Part shown: positions 1 through 9,956 of the stretch, piece after piece
How positions within the stretch are numbered: position 1 is the stretch's first letter
Layout of the letters: each line of letters starts with the position of its first letter
Assembly: GCF_051401765.1 (NCBI RefSeq)
Contig: NW_027480423.1
Coordinates: 558,001-622,000, forward strand
DNA: 64,000 bases
Source: Calliopsis andreniformis
Lineage: Eukaryota; Arthropoda; Insecta; Hymenoptera; Andrenidae
Direction: 5' to 3'
Notes under the pieces: generated by a model
What the model was told of the DNA's origin: nothing
The model's database searches: none
The model's input: the letters and a program-made list of their open reading frames with translations, nothing else
Translations under genes and position numbers: made by a program

Positions 1-166
1 AGAAGTCAACGCCCGTACCATAAAATGCAAAAAAAATACAACAGTGTTTCCATCATATATCAGGAATAATTGCAACCAGTTTGAAAGTGATGGCCAATTC
101 TACGTTCCGGGCAACCTAGGTTTCACTCCAGCGCGTTGCTCCACCAGACCGAATAGATAGTGCCTT
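1..166 (+). repeat. Monomer subfamily Aa' exemplar
   Basis: Aa' reads cccgtaccataaaatgc at the start, has A8 or A9, ends its core with ggtttcactccagcgcg, and finishes gaatagatagtgcc rather than gaatagttacggcc. A later version carries A9 and aaagtaatggcc (13277, 14938, 24400, 26393, 30710, 31707, 35857, 40671, 44822), usually just after an Ad dimer. That fixed neighbour order is what reveals the longer higher-order units. Confidence 0.85.
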
Positions 167-274
167 AGAAGTCAACGCCAGAAGCATAAAATACAATATA
201 AATACAACAGTTTTTCCATCGTATAAAACGAATAATTGCAGCCAGTATGAAACTTGTGGTCATTTTTACTTTCC

Positions 275-307
275 GAGCAACCTAGGCTTCACCCTAGGGC
301 GTTGCTC
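275..307 (+). repeat. Imperfect inverted repeat, B1 exemplar
   Basis: Left arm GAGCAACCTAGG (275-286), loop cttcac (287-292), right arm CCTAGGGCGTTGCTC (293-307). Pairing gives 7 outer and 5 inner base pairs with a 3-nt bulge at 298-300. The same element lies at monomer positions ~107-145 in most monomers, with weaker versions in Aa and B3. It is centred in the GC-rich part. Confidence 0.8.
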
Positions 308-1328
308 CAACAGATTGAATAGTTAGGGCCTTAGAAGTCAACGCACGAACCATAAAATGCAAAAAAAATACAACAGTGTTTCCATCATATATCAGGAATA
401 ATTGCAACCAGTTTGAAAGTGATGGCCAATTCTACGTTCCGGGAAACCTAGACTTCACTCTAGGGCGTTGCTCCACCAGACCAAATAGTTACGGCCTAAG
501 AAGTCAACGCCAGAAGCATAAAATACGATATAAATACAATAGCCGTTCCACCGTATAAAACGAATAATTGCAACCAGTATGATACTTATGGTCACTTCTA
601 CTTTCCGAGCAAGCTAGGCTTCACCCTAGGGTCTTGCTCCAACAGATTGAATAGTTAGGGCCTTAGAAGTCAACGCCCGAAGCATAAAATGCAAGAAAAA
701 TACAACAGTGTTTCCATCATATAATAGGAATAATTGCTACCAGTTTGGAAGTGATGGCCAATTCTACGTTCCGGGCAACCTAGGCTTCACTCTAGGGCGT
801 TGCTCCACCAGATCGAATAGATAGTGCCTTAGAAGTCAACGCCAGAAGCATAAAATACAATATAAATACAACAGTTTTTCCATCGTATAAAACGAATAAT
901 TGCAACCAGTATGAAACTTATGGTCATTTCTACTTTCCGAGCAACCTAGGCTTCACCCTAGGGCGTTGCTCCAACAGATTGAATAGTTAGGGCCTTAGAA
1001 GTCAACGCCCGTACCATAAAATGCAAAAAAAATACAACAGTGTTTCCATCATATATCAGGAATAATTGCAACCAGTTTGAAAGTGATGGCCAATTCTACG
1101 TTCCGGGAAACCTAGACTTCACTCTAGGGCGTTGCTCCACCAGACCAAATAGTTACGGCCTAAGAAGTCAACGCCAGAAGCATAAAACACGATATAAATA
1201 CAATAGCTGTTCCACCGTATGAAACGAATAATTGCAACCAGTATGAAACTTATGGTCACTTCTACTTTCCGAGTAAGCTAGGCTTCACCCTAGGGTGTTG
1301 CTCCAACAGATTGAATAGTTAGGGCCTT

Positions 1329-1494
1329 AGAAGTCAACGCCCGAAACATAAAATGCAAAAAAAATACAACAGTGTTTCCATCATATATCAGGAATAATTG
1401 CAACCAGTTTGAAAGTGATGGCCAATTCTACGTTCCGGGCAACCTAGGTTTCACTCCAGCGCGTTGCTCCACCAGACCGAATAGTTACGGCCTA
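1329..1494 (+). repeat. Monomer subfamily Aa exemplar
   Basis: Aa has accataaaatgc with A7-A8, tatatcagg, cgggcaacctagg followed by tttcactccagcgcg, and ends gaccgaatagttacggcc. It is normally followed by B3. The tttcactccagcgcg core disrupts the right arm of the dyad seen in most other monomers. Later versions carry gtgacggcc (16930, 22408, 23072, 48475, 51795, 55779, 59763) or gtcgacgcc with A7 (28055, 33036, 35194, 37186, 39344, 42000). Confidence 0.85.
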
Positions 1495-1660
1495 AGAAGT
1501 CAACGCCAGAAGCATAAAATACGATATAAATACAACAGCATTTCCATCATATAAAACGAATAATTGCAACCAGTATGAAACTTATGGTCATTTCTACTTT
1601 CCGAGCAAGCTAGGCTTGACCCTATGGCGTTGCTCCAACAGATTGAATAGTTAGGGCCTT
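1495..1660 (+). repeat. Monomer subfamily B3 exemplar
   Basis: B3 follows Aa. Its diagnostic bases are acgatataaatacaacagca, then tttccatcatataaaacg (catcgtataaaacg in copies from about 17 kb on), gagcaagctaggcttgaccc and ctatggcgttgctcc. The ctatgg change weakens the right inner arm of the dyad. Variants include cgagtaattg (4979, 8629, 11949 and 13610 dimers) and ctatggcattgctcc (32372, 36522, 41336, 45487 and 48807 dimers). Confidence 0.83.
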
Positions 1661-1826
1661 AGAAGTCAACGCCCGAAGCATAAAATGCAGTAAAAATACA
1701 ACAGTGTATCTATCATATAACAGGAATAATTGCAACCAGTTTGAAAGTGATGGCCAATTCTACGTTCCAGGCAACCTAGGCTTCACTCTAGGGCGTTGCT
1801 CCACCAGATCGAGTAGTTAGTGCCTT
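1661..1826 (+). repeat. Monomer subfamily Ac exemplar
   Basis: Ac reads gaagcataaaatgcagtaaa, so the adenine run is interrupted by gt. It then has gtgtatctatcatataacagg (or gtgaatc), cgttccaggcaacctagg, and ends gatcgagtagttagtgcc followed by agacgtcaacgcc at the next monomer. Its hairpin has a G-T mismatch (CCTAGG against TCTAGG). B1 usually follows. It is the commonest A class in the left third of the window. Confidence 0.85.
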
Positions 1827-4800
1827 AGACGTCAACGCCAGAAGCATAAAATACAATATAAATACAACAGTTTTTCCATCGTATAAAACGAATAATTGCA
1901 GCCAGTATGAAACTTATGGTCATTTCTACTTTCCGAGCCACCTAGGCTTCACCCTAGGGCGTTGCTCCTACAGATTGAATAGTTAGGGCCTTAGAAGTCA
2001 ACGCCCGAACCATAAAATGCAAAAAAAATACAACAGTGTTTCCATCATATATCAGGAATAATTGCAACCAGTTTGAAAGTGATGGCAAATTCTACGTACC
2101 GGGAAACCTAGACTTCACTCTAGGGCGTTGCTCCACCAGACCAAATAGTTACGGCCTAAGAAGTCAACGCCAGAAGCATAAAATACGATATAAATACAAT
2201 AGCTGTTCCACCGTATAAAACGAATAATTGCAACCAGTATGAAACTTATGGTCACTTCTACTTTCCGAGCAAGCTAGGCTTCACCCTAGGGTGTTGCTCC
2301 AACAGATTGAATAGTTTGGGCCTTAGAAGTCAACGCCCGAAGCATAAAATGCAGTAAAAATACAACAGTGAATCTATCATATAACAGGAATAATTGCAAC
2401 CAGTTTGAAAGTGATGGCCAATTCTACGTTCCAGGCAACCTAGGCTTCACTCTAGGGCGTTGCTCCACCAGATCGAGTAGTTAGTGCCTTAGACGTCAAC
2501 GCCAGAAGCATAAAATACAATATAAATACAACAGTTTTTCCATCGTATAAAACGAATAATTGCAGCCAGTATGAAACTTATGGTCATTTCTACTTTCCGA
2601 GCCACCTAGGCTTCACCCTAGGGCGTTGCTCCACAGATTGAATAGTTAGTGCCTTAGAAGTCAACGCCCGAGCCATAAAATGCAAAAAAAATACAACAGT
2701 GTTTCCATCATATATCAGGAATAATTGCAACCAGTTTGAAAGTGATGGCCAATTCTACGTTCCGGGAAACCTAGACTTCACTCTAGGGCGTTGCTCCACC
2801 AGACCAAATAGTTACGGCCTAAGAAGTCAACGCCAGAAGCATAAAACACGATATAAATACAATAGCTGTTCCACCGTATAAAACGTATAATTGCAACCAG
2901 TATGAAACTTATGGTCACTTCTACTTTCCGAGCAAGCTAGGCTTCACCCTAGGGTGTTGCTCTAACAGATTGAATAGTTTGGGCCTTAGAAGTCAACGCC
3001 CGAAGCATAAAATGCAGTAAAAATACAACAGTGAATCTATCATATAGCAGGAATAATTGCAACCAGTTTGGAAGTGATGGCCAATTCTACGTTCCGGGCA
3101 ACCTAGGCTTCACTCTAGGGCGTTGTTCCACCAGATCGAGTAGTTAGTGCCTTAGACGTCAACGCCAGAAGCATAAAATACAATATAAATACAACAGTTT
3201 TTCCATCGTATAAAACGAATAATTGCAGCCAGTATGAAACTTATGGTCATTTCTACTTTCCGAGCAACCTACGCTTCACCCTAGGGCGTTGCTCCAACAG
3301 ATTGAATAGTTAGGGCCTTAGAAGTCAACGCCCGAACCATAAAATGCAAAAAAAATACAACAGTGTTTCCATCATATATCAGGAATAATTGCAACCAGTT
3401 TGAAAGTGATGGCCAATTCTACGTTCCGGGAAACCTAGACTTCACTCTAGGGCGTTGCTCCACCAGACCAAATAGTTACGCCCTAAGAAGTCAACGCCAG
3501 AAGCATAAAATACGATATAAATACAATAGCTGTTCCACCGTATAAAACGAATAATTGCAACCAGTATGAAACTTATGGTCACTTCTACTTTCCGAGCAAG
3601 CTAGGCTTCACCCTAGGGTGTTGCTCCAACAGATTGAATAGTTAGAGCCTTAGAAGTCAACGCCCGATGCATAAAATGCAAGAAAAATACAACAGTGTTT
3701 CCATCATATAATAGGAATAATTGCAACCAGTTTGGAAGTGATGGCCAATTCTACGTTCCGGGCAACCTAGGCTTCGCTCTAGGGCGTTGCTCCACCAGAT
3801 CGAATAGATAGTGCCTTAGAAGTCTACGCCAGAAGCATAAAATACGATATAAATACAACAGCATTTCCATCATATAAAACGAATAATTGCGACCAGTATG
3901 AAACTTAGGGTCATTTCTACTTTCCGAGCAAGCTAGGCTTGACCCTGTGGCGTTGCTCCAACAGATTGAATAGTTAGGGCCATAGAAGTCAACGCCCGAA
4001 GCATAAAATGCAGTAAAAATACAACAGAGTATCTATCATATAACAGGAATAATTGCAACCAGTTTGAAAGTGATTGCCAATTCTGCGTTCCAGGCAACCT
4101 AGGCTTCACTCTAGGGCGTTGCTCCACCAGAACGAGTAGTTAGTGCCGTAGACGTCAACGCCAGAAGCATAAAATACAATATATATACAACAGTTTTTCC
4201 ATCGTAGAAAACGAATAATTGCAGCCAGTATGAAACTTATGGTCATTTCTACTGTCCGAGCCACCTAGGCTTCACCCTAGGGCGTTGCTCCAACAGATTG
4301 AATAGTTAGGGCCTTAGAAGTCAACGCCCGAACCATAAAATGCAAAAAAAATACAACAGTGTTTCCATCATATATCAGGAATAATTGCAACCAGTTTGAA
4401 AGTGATGGCCAATTCTACGTTCCGGGCAACCTAGTTTTCACTCCAGCGCGTTGCTCCACCAGACCGAATAGATAGTGCCTTAGAAGTCAACGCCAGAAGC
4501 ATAAAATACAATATAAATACAACAGTTTTTCCATCGTATAAAACGAATAATTGCAGCCAGTATGAAACTTATGGTCATTTCTACTTTCCGAGCAACCTAG
4601 GCTTCACCCTAGGGCGTTGCTCCAACAGATTGAATAGTTAGGGCCTTAGAAGTCAACGCCCGAACCATAAAATGCAAAAAAATACAACAGTGTTTCCATC
4701 ATATATCAGGAATAATTGCAACCAGTTTGAAAGTGATGGCCAATTCTACGTTCCGGGAAACCTAGACTTCACTCTAGGGCGTTGCTCCACCAGACCAAAT

Positions 4801-7800
4801 AGTTACGGCCTAAGAAGTCAACGCCAGAAGCATAAAATACGATATAAATACAATAGCTGTTCCACCGTATAAAACGAATAATTGCAACCAGTATGAAACT
4901 TATGGTCACTTCTACTTTCCGAGCAAGCCAGGCTTCACCCTAGGGTGTTGCTCCAACAGATTGAATAGTTAGGGCCTTAGAAGTCAACGCCCGAACCATA
5001 AAATGCAAAAAAAATACAACAGTGTTTCCATCATATATCAGGAATAATTGCAACCAGTTTGAAAGTGATGGCCAATTCTACGTTCCGGGCAACCTAGGTT
5101 TCACTCCAGCGCGTTGCTCCACCAGACCGAATAGTTACGGCCTAAGAAGTCAACGCCAGAAGCATAAAATACGATATAAATACAACAGCATTTCCATCAT
5201 ATAAAACGAGTAATTGCAACCAGTATGAAACTTATGGTCATTTCTACTTTCCGAGCAAGCTAGGCTTGACCCTATGGCGTTGCTCCAACAGATTGAATAG
5301 TTAGGGCCTTAGAAGTCAACGCCCGAAGCATAAAATGCAGTAAAAATACAACAGTGTATCTATCATATAACAGGAATAATTGCAACCAGTTTGGAAGTGA
5401 TGGCCAATTCTACGTTCCAGGCAACCTAGGCTTCACTCTAGGGCGTTGCTCCACCAGATCGAGTAGTTAGTGCCTTAGACGTCAACGCCAGAAGCATAAA
5501 ATACAATATAAATACAACAGTTTTTCCATCGTATAAAACGAATAATTGCAGCCAGTATGAAACTTATGGTCATTTCTACTTTCCGAGCCACCTAGGCTTC
5601 ACCCTAGGGCGTTGCTCCTACAGATTGAATAGTTAGGGCCTTAGAAGTCAACGCCCGAACCATAAAATGCAAAAAAAATACAACAGTGTTTCCATCATAT
5701 ATCAGGAATAATTGCAACCAGTTTGAAAGTGATGGCAAATTCTACGTACCGGGAAACCTAGACTTCACTCTAGGGCGTTGCTCCACCAGACCAAATAGTT
5801 ACGGCCTAAGAAGTCAACGCCAGAAGCATAAAATACGATATAAATACAATAGCTGTTCCACCGTATAAAACGAATAATTGCAACCAGTATGAAACTTATC
5901 GTCACTTCTACTTTCCGAGCAAGCTAGGCTTCACCCTAGGGTGTTGCTCCAACAGATTGAATAGTTTGGGCCTTAGAAGTCAACGCCCGAAGCATAAAAT
6001 GCAGTAAAAATACAACAGTGAATCTATCATATAACAGGAATAATTGCAACCAGTTTGAAAGTGATGGCCAATTCTACGTTCCAGGCAACCTAGGCTTCAC
6101 TCTAGGGCGTTGCTCCACCAGATCGAGTAGTTAGTGCCTTAGACGTCAACGCCAGAAGCATAAAATACAATATAAATACAACAGTTTTTCCATCGTATAA
6201 AACGAATAATTGCAGCCAGTATGAAACTTATGGTCATTTCTACTTTCCGAGCCACCTAGGCTTCACCCTAGGGCGTTGCTCCACAGATTGAATAGTTAGT
6301 GCCTTAGAAGTCAACGCCCGAGCCATAAAATGCAAAAAAAATACAACAGTGTTTCCATCATATATCAGGAATAATTGCAACCAGTTTGAAAGTGATGGCC
6401 AATTCTACGTTCCGGGAAACCTAGACTTCACTCTAGGGCGTTGCTCCACCAGACCAAATAGTTACGGCCTAAGAAGTCAACGCCAGAAGCATAAAACACG
6501 ATATAAATACAATAGCTGTTCCACCGTATAAAACGTATAATTGCAACCAGTATGAAACTTATGGTCACTTCTACTTTCCGAGCAAGCTAGGCTTCACCCT
6601 AGGGTGTTGCTCCAACAGATTGAATAGTTAGGGCCTTAGAAGTCAACGCCCGAAACATAAAATGCAAAAAAAATACAACAGTGTTTCCATCATATATCAG
6701 GAATAATTGCAACCAGTTTGAAAGTGATGGCCAATTCTACGTTCCGGGCAACCTAGGTTTCACTCCAGCGCGTTGCTCCACCAGACCGAATAGTTACGGC
6801 CTAAGAAGTCAACGCCAGAAGCATAAAATACGATATAAATACAACAGCATTTCCATCATATAAAACGAATAATTGCAACCAGTATGAAACTTATGGTCAT
6901 TTCTACTTTCCGAGCAAGCTAGGCTTGACCCTATGGCGTTGCTCCAACAGATTGAATAGTTAGGGCCTTAGAAGTCAACGCCCGAAGCATAAAATGCAGT
7001 AAAAATACAACAGTGTATCTATCATATAACAGGAATAATTGCAACCAGTTTGAAAGTGATGGCCAATTCTACGTTCCAGGCAACCTAGGCTTCACTCTAG
7101 GGCGTTGCTCCACCAGATCGAGTAGTTAGTGCCTTAGACGTCAACGCCAGAAGCATAAAATACAACATAAATACAACAGTTTTTCCATCGTATAAAACGA
7201 ATAATTGCAGCCAGTATGAAACTTATGGTCATTTCTACTTTCCGAGCCACCTACGCTTCACCCTAGGGCGTTGCTCCAACAGATTGAATAGTTAGGGCCT
7301 TAGAAGTCAACGCCCGAACCATAAAATGCAAAAAAAATACAACAGTGTTTCCATCATATATCAGGAATAATTGCAACCAGTTTGAAAGTGATGGCCAATT
7401 CTACGTTCCGGGAAACCTAGACTTCACTCTAGGGCGTTGCTCCACCAGACCAAATAGTTACGGCCTAAGAAGTCAACGCCAGAAGCATAAAATACGATAT
7501 AAATACAATAGCTGTTCCACCGTATAAAACGTATAATTGCAACCAGTATGAAACTTATGGTCACTTCTACTTTCCGAGCAAGCTAGGCTTCACCCTAGGG
7601 TGTTGCTCTAACAGATTGAATAGTTTGGGCCTTAGAAGTCAACGCCCGAAGCATAAAATGCAGTAAAAATACAACAGTGTATCTATCATATAACAGGAAT
7701 AATTGCAACCAGTTTGAAAGTGTTTGCCAATTCTGCGTTCCAGGCAACCTAGGCTTCACTCTAGGGCGTTGCTCCACCAGAACGAGTAGTTAGTGCCGTA

Positions 7801-9624
7801 GACGTCAACGCCAGAAGCATAAAATACAATATATATACAACAGTTATTCCATCGTAGAAAACGAATAATTGCAGCCAGTATGAAACTTATGGTCATTTCT
7901 ACTGTCCCAGCTACCTAGGCTTCACCCTAGGGCGTTGCTCCAACAGATTGAATAGTTAGGGCCTTAGAAGTCAACGCCCGAACCATAAAATGCAAAAAAA
8001 ATACAACAGTGTTTCCATCATATATCAGGAATAATTGCAACCAGTTTGAAAGTGATGGCCAATTCTACGTTCCGGGCAACCTAGTTTTCACTCCAGCGCG
8101 TTGCTCCACCAGACCGAATAGATAGTGCCTTAGAAGTCAACGCCAGAAGCATAAAATACAATATAAATACAACAGTTTTTCCATCGTATAAAACGAATAA
8201 TTGCAGCCAGTATGAAACTTATGGTCATTTCTACTTTCCGAGCAACCTAGGCTTCACCCTAGGGCGTTGCTCCAACAGATTGAATAGTTAGGGCCTTAGA
8301 AGTCAACGCCCGAACCATAAAATGCAAAAAAATACAACAGTGTTTCCATCATATATCAGGAATAATTGCAACCAGTTTGAAAGTGATGGCCAATTCTACG
8401 TTCCGGGAAACCTAGACTTCACTCTGGGGCGTTGCTCCACCAGACCAAATAGTTACGGCCTAAGAAGTCAACGCCAGAAGCATAAAATACGATATAAATA
8501 CAATAGCTGTTCCACCGTATAAAACGAATAATTGCAACCAGTATGAAACTTATGGTCACTTCTACTTTCCGAGCAAGCCAGGCTTCACCCTAGGGTGTTG
8601 CTCCGACAGATTGAATAGTTAGGGCCTTAGAAGTCAACGCCCGAACCATAAAATGCAAAAAAAATACAACAGTGTTTCCATCATATATCAGGAATAATTG
8701 CAACCAGTTTGAAAGTGATGGCCAATTCTACGTTCCGGGCAACCTAGGTTTCACTCCAGCGCGTTGCTCCACCAGACCGAATAGTTACGGCCTAAGAAGT
8801 CAACGCCAGAAGCATAAAATACGATATAAATACAACAGCATTTCCATCATATAAAACGAGTAATTGCAACCAGTATGAAACTTATGGTCATTTCTACTTT
8901 CCGAGCAAGCTAGGCTTGACCCTATGGCGTTGCTCCAACAGATTGAATAGTTAGGGCCTTAGAAGTCAACGCCCGAAGCATAAAATGCAGTAAAAATACA
9001 ACAGTGAATCTATCATATAACAGGAATAATTGCAACCAGTTTGAAAGTGATAGCCAATTCTACGTTCCAGGCAACCTAGGCTTCACTCTAGGGCGTTGCT
9101 CCACCAGATCGAGTAGTTAGTGCCTTAGACGTCAACGCCAGAAGCATAAAATACAATATAAATACAACAGTTATTCCATCGTATAAAACGAATAATTGCA
9201 GCCAGTATGAAACTTATGGTCATTTCTACTGTCCGAGCCACCTAGGCTTCACCCTAGGGCGTTGCTCCAACAGATTGAATAGTTAGGGCCTTAGAAGTCA
9301 ACGCCCGAAGCATAAAATGCAGTAAAAATACAACAGTGTATCTATCATATAACAGGAATAATTGCAACCAGCTTGAAAGTGATGGCCAATTCTACGTTCC
9401 AGGCAACCTAGGCTTCACTCTAGGGCGTTGCTCCACCAGATCGAGTAGTTAGTGCCTTAGACGTCAACGCCAGAAGCATAAAATACAATATAAATACAAC
9501 AGTTTTTCCATCGTATAAAACGAATAATTGCAGCCAGTATGAAACTTATGGTCATTTCTACTTTCCGAGCCACCTAGGCTTCACCCTAGGGCGTTGCTCC
9601 AACAGATTGAATAGTTAGGGCCTT

Positions 9625-9790
9625 AGAAGTCAACGCCCGAACCATAAAATGCAAAAAAAATACAACAGTGTTTCCATCATATATCAGGAATAATTGCAAC
9701 CAGTTTGAAAGTGATGGCCAATTCTACGTTCCGGGAAACCTAGACTTCACTCTAGGGCGTTGCTCCACCAGACCAAATAGTTACGGCCTA
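9625..9790 (+). repeat. Monomer subfamily Ab exemplar
   Basis: Ab has A7-A8, tatatcagg, cgggaaacctagacttcac and tctagggcgttgctcc, and ends gaccaaatagttacggcc. Its inner dyad arms are CCTAGA and TCTAGG, a perfect six-pair match that differs from the CCTAGG/CCTAGG of B1. The outer arm GCAAC is changed to GAAAC and no longer pairs. Ab is normally followed by B2. A derived version has CCTGGA/TCCAGG (54783, 59099, 62751). Confidence 0.86.
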
Positions 9791-9956
9791 AGAAGTCAAC
9801 GCCAGAAGCATAAAATACGATATAAATACAATAGCTGTTCCACCGTATAAAACGAATAATTGCAACCAGTATGAAACTTATGGTCACTTCTACTTTCCGA
9901 GCAAGCTAGGCTTCACCCTAGGGTGTTGCTCCAACAGATTGAATAGTTAGGGCCTT
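9791..9956 (+). repeat. Monomer subfamily B2 exemplar
   Basis: B2 follows Ab. Diagnostic bases are acgatataaatacaatagct, gttccaccgtataaaacg, tatggtcacttctac and gcaagctaggcttcaccc, ending tagggtgttgctccaacag. Regional versions read ccgtgcaagc (23736, 25729, 31043, 35194 and 40007 dimers) or cacatctac (24733, 26726, 32040, 36190, 41004, 45155 and 48475 dimers). These track the larger duplicated units. Confidence 0.85.

Larger units (their letters stand above)
1..332 (+). repeat. Basic 332-bp A/B dimer (first in window)
   Basis: The first dimer shows the unit that recurs about 190 times. Monomer A is 1-166 and B is 167-332. A monomers usually have gtcaacgcccg near the start, an adenine run and tttgaaagtgatggcc in the middle. 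B monomers have gtcaacgccag, a TATAAATA segment and atgaaacttatggtc in the middle. Consensus Ac and B1 monomers differ at about 24 of 166 positions by hand count, while members of one class are much closer to each other. The ancestral homogenising unit was therefore a dimer. Shared, nearly invariant boxes are agaagtcaacgcc (1-13), gaataattgca (64-74) and gcgttgctcc (132-141), as monomer positions. Confidence 0.95.
1329..8628 (+). repeat. 22-monomer (3650-bp) unit, two tandem copies
   Basis: Copy 1 is about 1329-4978 and copy 2 about 4979-8628. Matching private variants at offset 3650 include gatggcaaattctacgtacc (dimers 1993 and 5643), a one-base deletion near 2632 and 6282, aaacgtataattg (2656 and 6306 dimers), the tatatatac B monomer (3984 and 7634 dimers), ctagttttcac (4316 and 7966 dimers) and the A7 Ab monomer (4648 and 8298). 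The middle three dimers do not correspond (2988-3983 against 6638-7633). Those of copy 2 resemble dimers near 1329-1992 and 2656 instead, so the two copies are mosaics. A third copy seems to start at 8629 but departs after one dimer. Confidence 0.82.

Noticed and set aside
96..112. A possible CENP-B box, since ttctacgttccggg resembles parts of the motif.
   Set aside because: The required TTCG-N4-A-N2-CGGG spacing is not met: the CGGG part is one base out and the TTCG and A positions do not match.
376..558. A recurring 60-codon open frame beginning at GTG in many A monomers and running into the next B (also 1040-1222, 1372-1554 and others).
   Set aside because: It is simply the repeat read in its one open frame. 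It starts at GTG, spans the A/B joint, is lost in many copies by stops such as gatag for gttac, and shows no codon-position bias in its substitutions that I can see. The 66-codon versions exist only because an A7 tract puts an upstream ATG in frame.
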